Part shown: positions 7,688 to 14,591 of the stretch, piece by piece
Layout: each line of letters begins with the position of its first letter
Position numbering within the stretch: position 1 is the stretch's first letter
Translations under genes and position numbers: made by a program
Notes under the pieces: model-generated
What the model saw: the letters and a program-made list of their open reading frames with translations, nothing else
What the model was told of the DNA's origin: nothing
Database searches by the model: none
Assembly: GCA_046545815.1 (NCBI GenBank)
Contig: JBKGZA010000058.1
Location: forward strand, 1 to 16,449
Length of the DNA stretch: 16,449 nucleotides
Source of the DNA: JAGXLC01 sp046545815
GTDB taxonomy: Bacteria; Bacteroidota; Bacteroidia; Bacteroidales; UBA12077
Reading direction: 5' to 3'

Positions 7688-8620
7688 TTATAATCCAAAA
7701 TAAGTCAGTATAATCGCAACAATGACCAGAATATTCATACCCACCAGGAAAAAACGCATTGCCTGTTTGATCTTGAGCCTCGGATTGGTATTCCTGATGA
7801 GGGTAAGCAGCAGTACCACAAGCAGAAGTTTAAGTATTGACCACAATATGCCTATGCCTTCCCAGTTGAATCCGGCCATAAAGAAACCAACCACCAGTGC
7901 CGGCAGTATAAAGAGCATGATGTATTTTGTGAATTTGATCAGAGCATAGGCTGTTCCGCTGTACTCAATAAAGGAGCCTTCGGACAATTCCGTTTCTGCT
8001 TCGGCAACATCAAAAGGCACCATGCCCAACTTTGCCTGCACACAGAAGAGTGCAGCGATAAATAAAAGAATTCCCGAAAGGCTTCCGATGAAAGCATTTC
8101 CTCCGGACTGCATTTGTATGATCTCCTGAAAATTTATGGTCATCCCTGATTTCAGGATAATGGCAGCAAAGATCAGCAAAAAGGTTAATTCATAACTGAT
8201 GATCAGTTTAATTTCTCTGGAGGCTCCGATTGAAGCAAGGGGATTGCCCGATGCCAGTGCTCCGATGACATAAAAAAGAGAGGGAATTGTCAACAGATAA
8301 AAGATGACAATCACATCTGCCTGGAGGCCTATGTCTGTACTTAATAAAGGCAGAAGTATGAACATTGCTGCCAGGGTGGCGCCAATCAATGAGAACAGCG
8401 GGGCAATGAGAAATGTTATTTTGGATCCCCCGGCAGGAAGAATTGTTTCTTTTGCCAGCAATAATTTCAGGAAATCATAAAAGGGCTGCAACAGGGGAGG
8501 CCCTTTTCTGAACTGTACCCTGGCCGTCATTTTTCTGTCGAACCACGACAGCAGTCCTCCAACAACGCCTGCAAAAAGCAATCCCGGATAGATAAAAAAG
8601 TAAAATAACTGCTCACCCAT
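7688..8620 (-). CDS. mbhM: NuoH-like membrane anchor of the hydrogenase (MbhM/EchB/HycD type)
   Basis: A 310-residue protein with about eight membrane helices, the NuoH/HycD family member that joins the hydrogenase arm to the membrane arm. Conserved loops are visible: FDRKMTARVQFRKGPP (about residues 27-42) and the PFYDFLKLL that follows, SREIKLIISYE in the middle, and PFDVAEAETELSEGSFIEYSG, whose acidic residues correspond to the E-channel of complex I. In family members these charges couple redox chemistry to ion movement. It starts at ATG 8620, overlapping the ferredoxin gene by 8 bp, and lies directly upstream of the small subunit. Length is normal. Confidence 0.94.
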   Translation of the reverse strand: MGEQLFYFFIYPGLLFAGVVGGLLSWFDRKMTARVQFRKGPPLLQPFYDFLKLLLAKETILPAGGSKITFLIAPLFSLIGATLAAMFILLPLLSTDIGLQADVIVIFYLLTIPSLFYVIGALASGNPLASIGASREIKLIISYELTFLLIFAAIILKSGMTINFQEIIQMQSGGNAFIGSLSGILLFIAALFCVQAKLGMVPFDVAEAETELSEGSFIEYSGTAYALIKFTKYIMLFILPALVVGFFMAGFNWEGIGILWSILKLLLVVLLLTLIRNTNPRLKIKQAMRFFLVGMNILVIVAIILTYFGL

Positions 8621-9128
8621 TGTTTTGATGTTTTAATTTTTCATAAGGAATTTCTTTCACCAATACCTTATTGTTAAGCTGATAAATGTTTTCCTCCTCG
8701 TTTTCTCCCGTATCCACCAATTTTACGACCCCTCCCGGATTGAATTCGAGAAATTGTTTCAGCTCCCGTTCATCATTCAGGTCGAAATAATTCTCAGGAT
8801 TTCTTTTGTGTTCGAAGAAATCGGTCATCATCGTGCCGAAGGGGCATATGGTGACACATGATTTACATGAGATGCATAGATTGGTATGCCGCACGATCAC
8901 TCCTTCATGATCTTTTTCGAGGGCATCGGCTGGGCAGACGTCTATGCAGGGGGCTTCCTCACATCTCCGGCAACTGAACCTGAAAACAGCCAGCTCCCGA
9001 AGGGTTTTCAGTCCGTTGGTATTTGGATATGCACTAAGGATGCCATCCAGCCTGGGTTTGTCCCCTCTGCCTGTAATGCGATGATCCCTTAGTTTTGTCA
9101 GGTCGATCAGTATTTTTTTATTTCTCAT
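8613..9128 (-). CDS. HycB/CooF-type ferredoxin subunit with two [4Fe-4S] clusters
   Basis: A 171-residue soluble protein with two cluster motifs: CRRCEEAPCIDVCP (Cys53, 56, 61, 65) and CISCKSCVTICPFG (Cys85, 88, 91, 95). The C-x2-C-x4-C-x3-CP first motif is typical of HycB, HydN, CooF and related electron-transfer subunits, not of NuoI/MbhN, the polyferredoxin normally found in Mbh. A basic N-terminal segment (1-45) and an acidic C-terminal region (from about 110) flank the clusters; the tail VLVKEIPYEKL has no recognised domain. It sits between the NAD(P)H module and the hydrogenase core and is the natural electron bridge between them, which is an inference from position. No other ferredoxin-like subunit lies in the visible operon. 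It starts at ATG 9128, 15 bp after the reductase gene. Confidence 0.9.
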   Translation of the reverse strand: MRNKKILIDLTKLRDHRITGRGDKPRLDGILSAYPNTNGLKTLRELAVFRFSCRRCEEAPCIDVCPADALEKDHEGVIVRHTNLCISCKSCVTICPFGTMMTDFFEHKRNPENYFDLNDERELKQFLEFNPGGVVKLVDTGENEEENIYQLNNKVLVKEIPYEKLKHQNNG

Positions 9129-9143
9129 TGAAACCTGTTTTTG

Positions 9144-9965
9144 TTATTTCCATATATCGGGTTTATCCTTAATTTCATCGTAACTGAAAACAGGTCCGTC
9201 TTTACAAACGAAATATTCTCCCATCATGCAGTGGCCGCATTTTCCAAGTCCGCAGGACATATTTTTTTCCATGGACAGGTAAATATTCTTTTCCGGATAG
9301 CCCATTTCAATTAATTTCTGCACACTAAATTTCATCATGATGGGTGGGCCTACAACTACTGCCACAGATTCCTCAATATTTACATCAATCTTATCCAGAA
9401 GCACCGTGGCTACACCTACTTCTTCAGTCCATGTTTCATCTGCTTCATCTACTGTACGCATCACTTCGAATTTATCGATCTTCCTCAATTTCTGAATATA
9501 GGGTTCATAGATGCATTCTTTGGGATTTTTGGATCCATAGCAGAAGGTTACCTTTTTAATTTTATCCTTATCGGCTTCCAGATTGTAAAGAAGCGAACGC
9601 AAGGGAGCGAATCCGCATCCTCCGCCAATTATCAATACTTCTTTGTCGTAGATTTTTTCCAGGGGATAACCACGGCCAAATGGTCCGCGTATTCCGACGG
9701 TTTCCCCGCCTTTCATTTGATGCATTTCTTGGGTTACGTAGCCTGTACGCATCACAGTGACTTCCAGCTGTTCGGTAACCAGAGGAGAGGAGGAGGGGGT
9801 GAAAGGTGCTTCACCGATGCCGTCAAGAGCTACCTCAATGAACTGCCCTGTTTTAAAGTAGAATTTTTTTTCAGGCCTCAGCACAAAGGTCTTGATGGTA
9901 GGAGATTCGTCAATCACCTCCTGCACTCTCGCTTTTAAGGGCTTGTATATGTTGTCTCCTTTCAT
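9144..9965 (-). CDS. FAD/NAD(P)-binding [2Fe-2S] reductase, sulfhydrogenase gamma (HydG/AsrB) type
   Basis: A 273-residue ferredoxin-NADP+ reductase-fold protein. Residues 8-100 form the FAD domain, with GEAPFTPSSSP where related proteins have the flavin-binding Ser/Thr loop, and GIRGPFGRGYPL. Residues 105-235 form the NAD(P)-binding domain, with IIGGGCGFAPLRSLL (112-126) and VVVGPPIMM. The C-terminus carries a [2Fe-2S] motif, Cys238-x4-Cys243-x2-Cys246-x7-Cys254. This architecture is shared by HydG of Pyrococcus sulfhydrogenase, AsrB of anaerobic sulfite reductase, NfnA and dihydroorotate dehydrogenase PyrK. It should exchange electrons with NADH or NADPH; which one cannot be told from sequence alone. 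It is encoded 11 bp after the beta-subunit-like gene in the hydrogenase operon, so I infer it supplies NAD(P)H electrons to the hydrogenase. This HydG is unrelated to the [FeFe]-hydrogenase maturase of the same name. Confidence 0.9.
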   Translation of the reverse strand: MKGDNIYKPLKARVQEVIDESPTIKTFVLRPEKKFYFKTGQFIEVALDGIGEAPFTPSSSPLVTEQLEVTVMRTGYVTQEMHQMKGGETVGIRGPFGRGYPLEKIYDKEVLIIGGGCGFAPLRSLLYNLEADKDKIKKVTFCYGSKNPKECIYEPYIQKLRKIDKFEVMRTVDEADETWTEEVGVATVLLDKIDVNIEESVAVVVGPPIMMKFSVQKLIEMGYPEKNIYLSMEKNMSCGLGKCGHCMMGEYFVCKDGPVFSYDEIKDKPDIWK

Positions 9966-9976
9966 TAAAAAGCAGT

Positions 9977-10981
9977 TTATTTGTTTTTTAATTCCATAAA
10001 TAATTCATTTTTACTGATGTTTCCTATACAGGCTTCAATACACCTTCCGCATCCCGTACAAGCTATGGATTCAAATTTTTCCGGTTTCCATACATACTTG
10101 CACATGTACCTGTTTCGGAATCTTTTATAAAGTTCTTTCAAAGGATCCTCTCCTGCGGCAACTTTTTCAAATCCCGGATATTGGCAGGCATCCAGGTGAC
10201 GTACTTTTTCAAATCCCGGTCTTTCCAGTAATAAAAAACATGTACAGGTAGGGCATATGGTTGCGCAAGCCCCGCAAGAAACACATGTTTCGGAATATTT
10301 TTTCCATATTCCATCTTCTGAGGCCTTGATTAGCTCTCCGGTATCTTTATAATTGGGCAGGTCTGTAATGATTTTATTTAATTCTTCTTCTACCGCTTTG
10401 CGTTTGTCCAGAATTTCCTGTATTTCATTCTCTGTCGGTTCGCTTGGTGACACAGTGCTTTTTAACTCCTCTATCAGCTCTTCTCCCTTATTGGAATTAA
10501 GCTGCAGGTAAACTGTATCTTCCAGAAGTGAGATGGTAAGGTCATGGTTTTCCCGGGGATAGGGTTTGATGCCATAAGCAGTGCAATGGCAGTGTTCCTG
10601 CAGTGTATGACAATCGCTGCCGATCAGTATGGATGAATCCCTGTTCTTTTTATAGGCAGGATCTACAAAGGGTTCCTCCAGGTAAATTTCATCGAGTATA
10701 TTGGTTCCGCTCAGATCACAGGAGGGAATCCCCATAATGATCCTTTTTTTATCCGGCTTTTCTATGTTTACAACATTTTCCTTAATTGGGAGGAAGAAAG
10801 TTTTTAATGGAGTGGCAGGTTTGGGGTGGTTGTAAATAATGTCAGGGATGGAATCTTCGTCTATCTTCTCGTAGTCTTGGTTTTCACCCCATGGAAGCGG
10901 GGCATATACATGATAATTTTTTGTTAGCCGGGTAAGCGCTTTATCCCATTCTTGCTTGGATAAGGAGTAATATTTGTCCAT
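9977..10981 (-). CDS. Iron-sulfur subunit, sulfhydrogenase beta (HydB/AsrA) type
   Basis: First gene of the operon. From ATG 10981 it encodes 334 residues. The N-terminal half (about 1-165) is the HydB/AsrA-type domain, with IPSCDLSGTNILDEIYL (86-102) and GSDCHTLQEHCHCTAYG (Cys124, 131, 133). The C-terminal part is a dicluster ferredoxin domain: CVSCGACATICPTCTC (Cys233, 236, 239, 243, plus 246 and 248) and CTGCGRCIEACIG (Cys308, 311, 314, 318). A charged, probably coiled region (165-205) separates them. In sulfhydrogenase and anaerobic sulfite reductase this protein carries electrons between the FAD reductase and the catalytic subunits. The frame extends to a GTG at 11002, but that codon falls at the predicted transcription start and inside the Rex site, so the ATG is preferred. 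It may also interact with soluble ferredoxin, which is not shown here. Confidence 0.88.
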   Translation of the reverse strand: MDKYYSLSKQEWDKALTRLTKNYHVYAPLPWGENQDYEKIDEDSIPDIIYNHPKPATPLKTFFLPIKENVVNIEKPDKKRIIMGIPSCDLSGTNILDEIYLEEPFVDPAYKKNRDSSILIGSDCHTLQEHCHCTAYGIKPYPRENHDLTISLLEDTVYLQLNSNKGEELIEELKSTVSPSEPTENEIQEILDKRKAVEEELNKIITDLPNYKDTGELIKASEDGIWKKYSETCVSCGACATICPTCTCFLLLERPGFEKVRHLDACQYPGFEKVAAGEDPLKELYKRFRNRYMCKYVWKPEKFESIACTGCGRCIEACIGNISKNELFMELKNK

Positions 10982-10986
10982 AATTA

Positions 10987-11004
10987 TTGTTATAATTTTC
11001 ACAA
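10987..11004. promoter_or_regulatory. Predicted Rex operator at the hydrogenase promoter
   Basis: On the minus strand the 18-mer reads TTGTGAAAATTATAACAA. The left half is the exact Rex half-site TTGTGA; the right half keeps the outer ACAA with two mismatches to the mirror image of the left half. It begins a few bases after the -10 box and covers the predicted start point, where bound Rex would block initiation. Rex itself is encoded divergently about 190 bp away. Binding is predicted from pattern and position only. Confidence 0.55.
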
Positions 11005-11007
11005 AAC

Positions 11008-11036
11008 AATATAGGAAAGATGTGAATTTGTGTCAA
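11008..11036 (-). promoter_or_regulatory. Predicted promoter of the hydrogenase operon
   Basis: On the minus strand a perfect TTGACA (11036-11031) is followed after 17 bp by TATATT (11013-11008), close to the sigma-70 optimum. The -10 region also reads TATATTGT, one step from the Bacteroidota TAnnTTTG box. Transcription would start near 11001, giving a 5' leader of about 20 bases before ATG 10981. The predicted start point lies inside the Rex-like operator at 10987-11004. Confidence 0.6.
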
Positions 11037-11122
11037 GTCTTTTTTAACAATATCACAAAAAAAAACATAATTTTAATTAAGTTTAATTATAAATAGTTCT
11101 ATGAACCACATTTTGTAAGAGA

Positions 11123-11151
11123 TTGTTATTTTATAAAAAATGTTTTATATT
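11123..11151 (+). promoter_or_regulatory. Predicted promoter of rex
   Basis: TTGTTA (11123-11128) is followed after 17 bp by TATATT (11146-11151). The spacer length and -10 hexamer equal those of the divergent hydrogenase promoter. Transcription would start near 11158, about 35 bases before the rex ATG. The intergenic DNA is very A+T rich, so chance matches are possible and confidence is moderate. Confidence 0.45.
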
Positions 11152-11168
11152 TCACTTTTTAAACATTA

Positions 11169-11186
11169 TTGAGAAAATTTTCACAA
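11169..11186. promoter_or_regulatory. Predicted Rex operator in the rex leader
   Basis: The 18-mer TTGAGAAAATTTTCACAA is an inverted repeat with one mismatched pair (A at position 4 against A at position 15). The right half TTCACAA is the exact Rex consensus half-site. It ends 6 bases before the rex ATG at 11193 and about 10 bases after the predicted transcription start, so it suits autorepression. It is the better of the two operator-like sites in this intergenic region. Confidence 0.6.
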
Positions 11187-11192
11187 TAAAAA

Positions 11193-11807
11193 ATGAGTAC
11201 GTTCATACAGACCAAAAGACTTTTAAAATATAGGATGGGGCTGGTCAGACTGAGGAAGATGGGCCTTGAGAAGGTTTTTTCTTATACCCTGGGCAAGGAA
11301 GCCGGTGTCAGTGCGGAACTGGTACGGAAAGATTTCTCCAATTTCGGAATTAAAGGTAATCGTAGGGGAGGTTATGACATTGATGATTTGTTGAGTTCAC
11401 TGGAAAAAATTTTCGGTAAGGACCGCATACAAAATGTGATCATTGTTGGTATGGGGAATATGGGGATGGCGCTTTCCCGATATAAGGGTTTTTCCGATAA
11501 CAACATGAATATTGTAGCCGGATTTGATATCGATCCGGCGAAAATCAACAAAAAATATCACATACCCATTTATGGTCTTGAAAACTTAGAGGAGGTGATT
11601 GATGCTTTTTATGTATCAGTTGCCATCCTTGCTGTTCCGGAGATTGTAGCTCAGGAGTCTGTTGATCTTCTGGTGCAATACGGAATCAAAGGGATACTCA
11701 ACCTGGCACCTGTTCTGCTTAGAGTACCGGATGATGTAATGGTAAACAATGTGAATCTGATGGTTGAACTGGAACGGTTGATGTACCATTCCGGAGTACT
11801 GAAATAA
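11193..11807 (+). CDS. rex: Rex, NADH-sensing redox transcriptional repressor
   Basis: A 204-residue Rex-family repressor. Residues 1-75 form the winged-helix DNA-binding domain, with LGKEAGVSAELVRKDFSNFG and the wing GNRRGGYDIDDLL. Residues 80-200 form the Rossmann NAD(H) domain, with VIIVGMGNMGMAL (82-94), FDIDP (111-115) and a C-terminal helix used for domain-swapped dimers. Rex binds DNA when NADH is low and releases it when the NADH/NAD+ ratio rises. It is transcribed away from the hydrogenase operon; operator-like repeats lie before both, so it probably controls the hydrogenase and itself. The start ATG follows an A-rich stretch with no Shine-Dalgarno, common in Bacteroidota. hypF follows after 78 bp and may be co-transcribed. 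Length is slightly below the typical 210-215 residues but complete. Confidence 0.93.
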   Translation: MSTFIQTKRLLKYRMGLVRLRKMGLEKVFSYTLGKEAGVSAELVRKDFSNFGIKGNRRGGYDIDDLLSSLEKIFGKDRIQNVIIVGMGNMGMALSRYKGFSDNNMNIVAGFDIDPAKINKKYHIPIYGLENLEEVIDAFYVSVAILAVPEIVAQESVDLLVQYGIKGILNLAPVLLRVPDDVMVNNVNLMVELERLMYHSGVLK

Positions 11808-11835
11808 GATTGGTGATGGTAAATTGTAAATTTCA

Positions 11836-11867
11836 TTTGGTGAGGGACTATTTGCTGATTATATTTT
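11836..11867 (+). promoter_or_regulatory. Possible Bacteroidota-type promoter for hypF-hypC
   Basis: In the 78-bp gap between rex and hypF, TTTG (11836-11839) and TATATTTT (11860-11867) are separated by 20 bp, close to the Bacteroidota pattern TTTG / TAnnTTTG but with the last base of the -7 box changed. Transcription would start just before the hypF start codon. The gap has no convincing terminator, so read-through from rex is equally possible. Confidence 0.25.
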
Positions 11868-11885
11868 ATAAATTAGAAAAAAATT

Positions 11886-14183
11886 TTGAACATTCAAATT
11901 GCTTATAAGATACATATTAAAGGTCTGGTGCAGGGAGTTGGTTTTCGCCCGTTTATTTACCGCCTGGCCACAGAGCAGCGTTTAACCGGATGGGTTGAAA
12001 ACCGTAACGATGGGGTGATGATCAAAGTTCAGGCAGAGCAAGATCAGGTGGAACGATTCATTTCCCTTTTGAGAGCCCGCGCACCGGCTGCTTCTTCCAT
12101 ACGTTCGATTCAGCTTATGAAAAGTCAAAAAGAAGATTTGGAGGGTTTTTATATTCACAGAAGCAATGACCATTCCGGGCAGATTACAGAGATCAGTCCG
12201 GATATTGCTGTTTGCAATGATTGCCTGGAAGACATGAAATTTCAGTCGCACCGGATACATTATCCTTTCATCAATTGCACCAATTGTGGCCCGAGATTTT
12301 CCATCATTAAAGACCTGCCATACGACCGGCCCAATACTACCATGCATCGGTTCAGGATGTGCAAAGAATGCTATGAAGAATATACCGATGTGAACAACCG
12401 GAGGTTTCATGCACAACCCGTTGCCTGCAACCATTGTGGACCGGAATACGAGTATTATCAGCATGGGCGCATAATCCGCCAAACGGAAAGGATATTTTCT
12501 GAAATGAAGAAATTGCTTTACAAAGGCGGGATCATTGGCATTAAAGGGATCGGAGGGTTTCATCTGATGTGTGATGCCAGGCTGGATCGAACTGTCCGAC
12601 GTTTACGTATGTTAAAAAGTAGGGATCAGAAGCCTTTTGCCTGTATGTTTCCCGATGTGGATACCATCAGAAGATATGCCAGGGTGAATGAGGCAGAGGA
12701 AAAGAGCCTTACTTCCTGGAGAAGGCCCATTGTGCTTTTGAAGGAACATACCGGCCTTTCCCAGTCCCTTAATGATGGTCTCGATACGCTTGGGGCTATG
12801 CTACCTTATATGCCTTTACATTATATGTTGTTTGAAGAGATTGATCTTCCGGCAGTGGTTATGACCAGCGGCAATATATCCGATGAACCGCTGATCATGG
12901 ACAATGAAACAGCTTATTCCCGTTTGAGCGGATTGGTTGATGCATTCTTGTTTCACAACAGAGAGATATATAACCGGGTGGACGATTCGGTGGTGAGGAT
13001 TATTGATGGGGGGGAATGCCTGATCAGGCGTGCCAGGGGATATATACCCGAACCTCTGGATATGGGATTGGATGTGGATGGCATATTTGCCACCGGCGCC
13101 GAATTAAAAAATTGTTTTTGCGTGGGTAAAGGGAATCAGGCTATTATGAGTCAGCATACAGGCGACCTGAAAAATTATGAAGCCTACAATTTTTTTACTC
13201 AGGCGGCCCGGCAGTTCATGCACCTTTTTAGGGTTGACCCCGGCTTTGTGGTAAGCGATATGCATCCGGATTACCTTTCCACGAAATACGCCAGAAATTT
13301 TGTAGCTCAGAAGGCTGTAAACAAGCAAGGACAGAGGAACGATAAGATTCAGTGGCTACAAGTGCAGCACCATCATGCCCATATCGCCTCATGCATGGCA
13401 GAGAATCAGTTGGATGAGAAAGTGCTCGGGATTGCATTGGATGGCACGGGTTACGGCGAAGACGGGAAGATATGGGGAGGGGAATTTCTAATATGCGACC
13501 TTTCCGAATATTCCCGCTATGCGCACTTTGACTATGTTCCAATGCCAGGTGGGGAAAAAGCGGTTAAAGAACCCTGGCGAATGGCATTATCCTACTTATA
13601 TCAGGCTTTTGGAGAGAAACTTCATCAACATGAATTTGCATTTTTAGAAAATAAAAAGCCGGAAGATGTTAAGCTAATTCTTTCTATGATCAGAAAGGGC
13701 ATTAAATCCCCACATACTTCCAGTGCGGGTAGGCTGTTCGATGCCGTATCGGCTTTGCTGAATCTTTGCACCGAGAGCGGATTTGAAGCCGAAGCCCCCA
13801 TGAAGCTGGAATCTATAATTGATCCGCAAATTGAAGGTTATTATGATTTTGAAAGCGGAGGGAAGGGCATCGGATTTGTTCCGGTGTTCAGACAAATTGT
13901 GGAAGATATGGAGCAGGGTGAATCCGGGCCGGTGATGGCTGCAAAATTTCACAATACCGTGGCAAAAATTATCACGACTACAGCCCGGGAGGTAAGAGAA
14001 AGTTATGACATCAGAAAAGTGGTGCTTTCGGGCGGAACTTTTCAGAATAAGTATCTCAGTGAGGTTACCACACAATGGTTAAGGAATTTAAATTTTGAGG
14101 TGTATCGAAATAAACTGGTTCCCTCTAATGACGGGGGAATTGCATTGGGTCAACTGGCCATTGCGGCCCAAAAAAGGAGGTAA
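11886..14183 (+). CDS. hypF: HypF, carbamoyltransferase for [NiFe] hydrogenase cofactor assembly
   Basis: A 765-residue HypF, close to the usual 750. It uses carbamoyl phosphate and ATP to carbamoylate HypE, the first step towards the cyanide ligands of the NiFe site. Domains in order: acylphosphatase (1-95), with VQGVGFRPFIYRLA (Arg21) and Asn39; paired zinc fingers (Cys110/113, 131/134, 159/162, 181/184); a YrdC-like domain (about 205-390), with KGIGGFHLMCDA and TSGNISDEPL; and a Kae1-like domain (about 395-765), with VQHHHAHIASCMAE (His495-499 region) and VLSGGTFQN. The start is TTG at 11886: an in-frame TAG at 11874 excludes any upstream ATG, and the next Met lies inside the acylphosphatase domain. 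hypC follows after 1 base. All catalytic motifs look intact. Confidence 0.95.
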   Translation: MNIQIAYKIHIKGLVQGVGFRPFIYRLATEQRLTGWVENRNDGVMIKVQAEQDQVERFISLLRARAPAASSIRSIQLMKSQKEDLEGFYIHRSNDHSGQITEISPDIAVCNDCLEDMKFQSHRIHYPFINCTNCGPRFSIIKDLPYDRPNTTMHRFRMCKECYEEYTDVNNRRFHAQPVACNHCGPEYEYYQHGRIIRQTERIFSEMKKLLYKGGIIGIKGIGGFHLMCDARLDRTVRRLRMLKSRDQKPFACMFPDVDTIRRYARVNEAEEKSLTSWRRPIVLLKEHTGLSQSLNDGLDTLGAMLPYMPLHYMLFEEIDLPAVVMTSGNISDEPLIMDNETAYSRLSGLVDAFLFHNREIYNRVDDSVVRIIDGGECLIRRARGYIPEPLDMGLDVDGIFATGAELKNCFCVGKGNQAIMSQHTGDLKNYEAYNFFTQAARQFMHLFRVDPGFVVSDMHPDYLSTKYARNFVAQKAVNKQGQRNDKIQWLQVQHHHAHIASCMAENQLDEKVLGIALDGTGYGEDGKIWGGEFLICDLSEYSRYAHFDYVPMPGGEKAVKEPWRMALSYLYQAFGEKLHQHEFAFLENKKPEDVKLILSMIRKGIKSPHTSSAGRLFDAVSALLNLCTESGFEAEAPMKLESIIDPQIEGYYDFESGGKGIGFVPVFRQIVEDMEQGESGPVMAAKFHNTVAKIITTTAREVRESYDIRKVVLSGGTFQNKYLSEVTTQWLRNLNFEVYRNKLVPSNDGGIALGQLAIAAQKRR
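14174..14180 (+). promoter_or_regulatory. Strong ribosome binding site of hypC
   Basis: AAGGAGG ends 4 bases before the ATG at 14185 and lies within the last codons of hypF. It is the clearest Shine-Dalgarno in the window and fixes the hypC start, ruling out the longer frame that begins at 14095 inside hypF. Confidence 0.7.
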
Positions 14184-14184
14184 T

Positions 14185-14403
14185 ATGTGTTTGAGTATAC
14201 CAGCAAAAGTCATTAAAATAGAGGGCAAAACAGCCCGGGTCTCTGTAGGCGGCAGCGAATATACGGCAGGGATCCAGATGGTGGAAGATGTAAGGGAGGG
14301 AGATTATGTGCTGCTCCATGCCGGATTTGCCATTCAAAAGATTAACGAAAAAGAGGCGCAAGAAACTTTACAATTGTTTAGGGAGATGGGGGAGATGGAG
14401 TAA
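14185..14403 (+). CDS. hypC: HypC, [NiFe] hydrogenase maturation chaperone
   Basis: A 72-residue HypC/HybG-family protein starting MCLSIPAKVIKIEGKTARV. The N-terminal MC(L)xIPxxV motif is diagnostic; Cys2, exposed after Met removal, holds the Fe(CN)2CO precursor with HypD and also binds the hydrogenase large subunit. The rest is the expected small beta-barrel, with GDYVLLHAGFAIQKINEKEA near the C-terminus. It begins 1 base after the hypF stop and is surely co-transcribed with it. hypD and hypE, which often follow, are absent; a repeat-rich noncoding stretch comes next. The likely client is the large subunit encoded at 5610-6809. Confidence 0.95.
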   Translation: MCLSIPAKVIKIEGKTARVSVGGSEYTAGIQMVEDVREGDYVLLHAGFAIQKINEKEAQETLQLFREMGEME

Positions 14404-14430
14404 GAGTGTAGGCAGTAATAAGTAAGCAGG

Positions 14431-14533
14431 AGGCAGAACGAGGGCACGATGGCACGACTGCACGACTGCACGAGGGGATGAAAGAACGATGGAATAAGAA
14501 GACGGGAAGATGAGAATGGGAGAATGGGAGAAG
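14431..14533 (+). repeat. Direct repeat copy 1, purine-rich block of about 100 bp
   Basis: Starts AGGCAGAACG, runs through three or four 8-bp GCACGACT-type units (the first ones degenerate), then a 30-base segment at 14475-14504 that is identical to 14628-14657, then a G/A-rich tail with GAGAATGGGAGA. It has one more 8-bp unit than copy 2. Confidence 0.85.
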
Positions 14534-14563
14534 AGAGATGATTGAGAAAAATCTACAGCAGTA

Positions 14564-14584
14564 GAGACGCAATGCTTGCGTCTC
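14564..14584. repeat. Perfect hairpin, REP-like palindrome 1
   Basis: GAGACGCAA, a TGC loop, then TTGCGTCTC: a perfect 9-bp stem with a 3-base loop. It is preceded by GTA, so the unit reads GTAGAGACGCAA at its left end. It has no T-run, so it is not a classical terminator. It lies between the two copies of the direct repeat. Confidence 0.8.
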
Positions 14585-14591
14585 GAAGATT

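Noticed and set aside
9144..10981. Anaerobic sulfite reductase AsrA/AsrB
   Set aside because: No AsrC-type siroheme subunit is present, and the pair is embedded in a hydrogenase operon, so a sulfhydrogenase-type electron module fits better, though the families are homologous.
11041..11058. Third Rex-like site (minus strand TTGTGATATTGTTAAAAA)
   Set aside because: Only one half-site fits; the other half is too degraded in this A+T-rich DNA to call an operator.
11982..12563. Minus-strand open frame of 193 codons inside hypF
   Set aside because: It is a shadow of the HypF acylphosphatase and zinc-finger region and has no family features of its own.
14095..14184. Longer start for hypC within hypF
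   Set aside because: The conserved HypC N-terminus with Cys2 begins at 14185 and has a strong ribosome binding site; the upstream extension is out-of-frame hypF.
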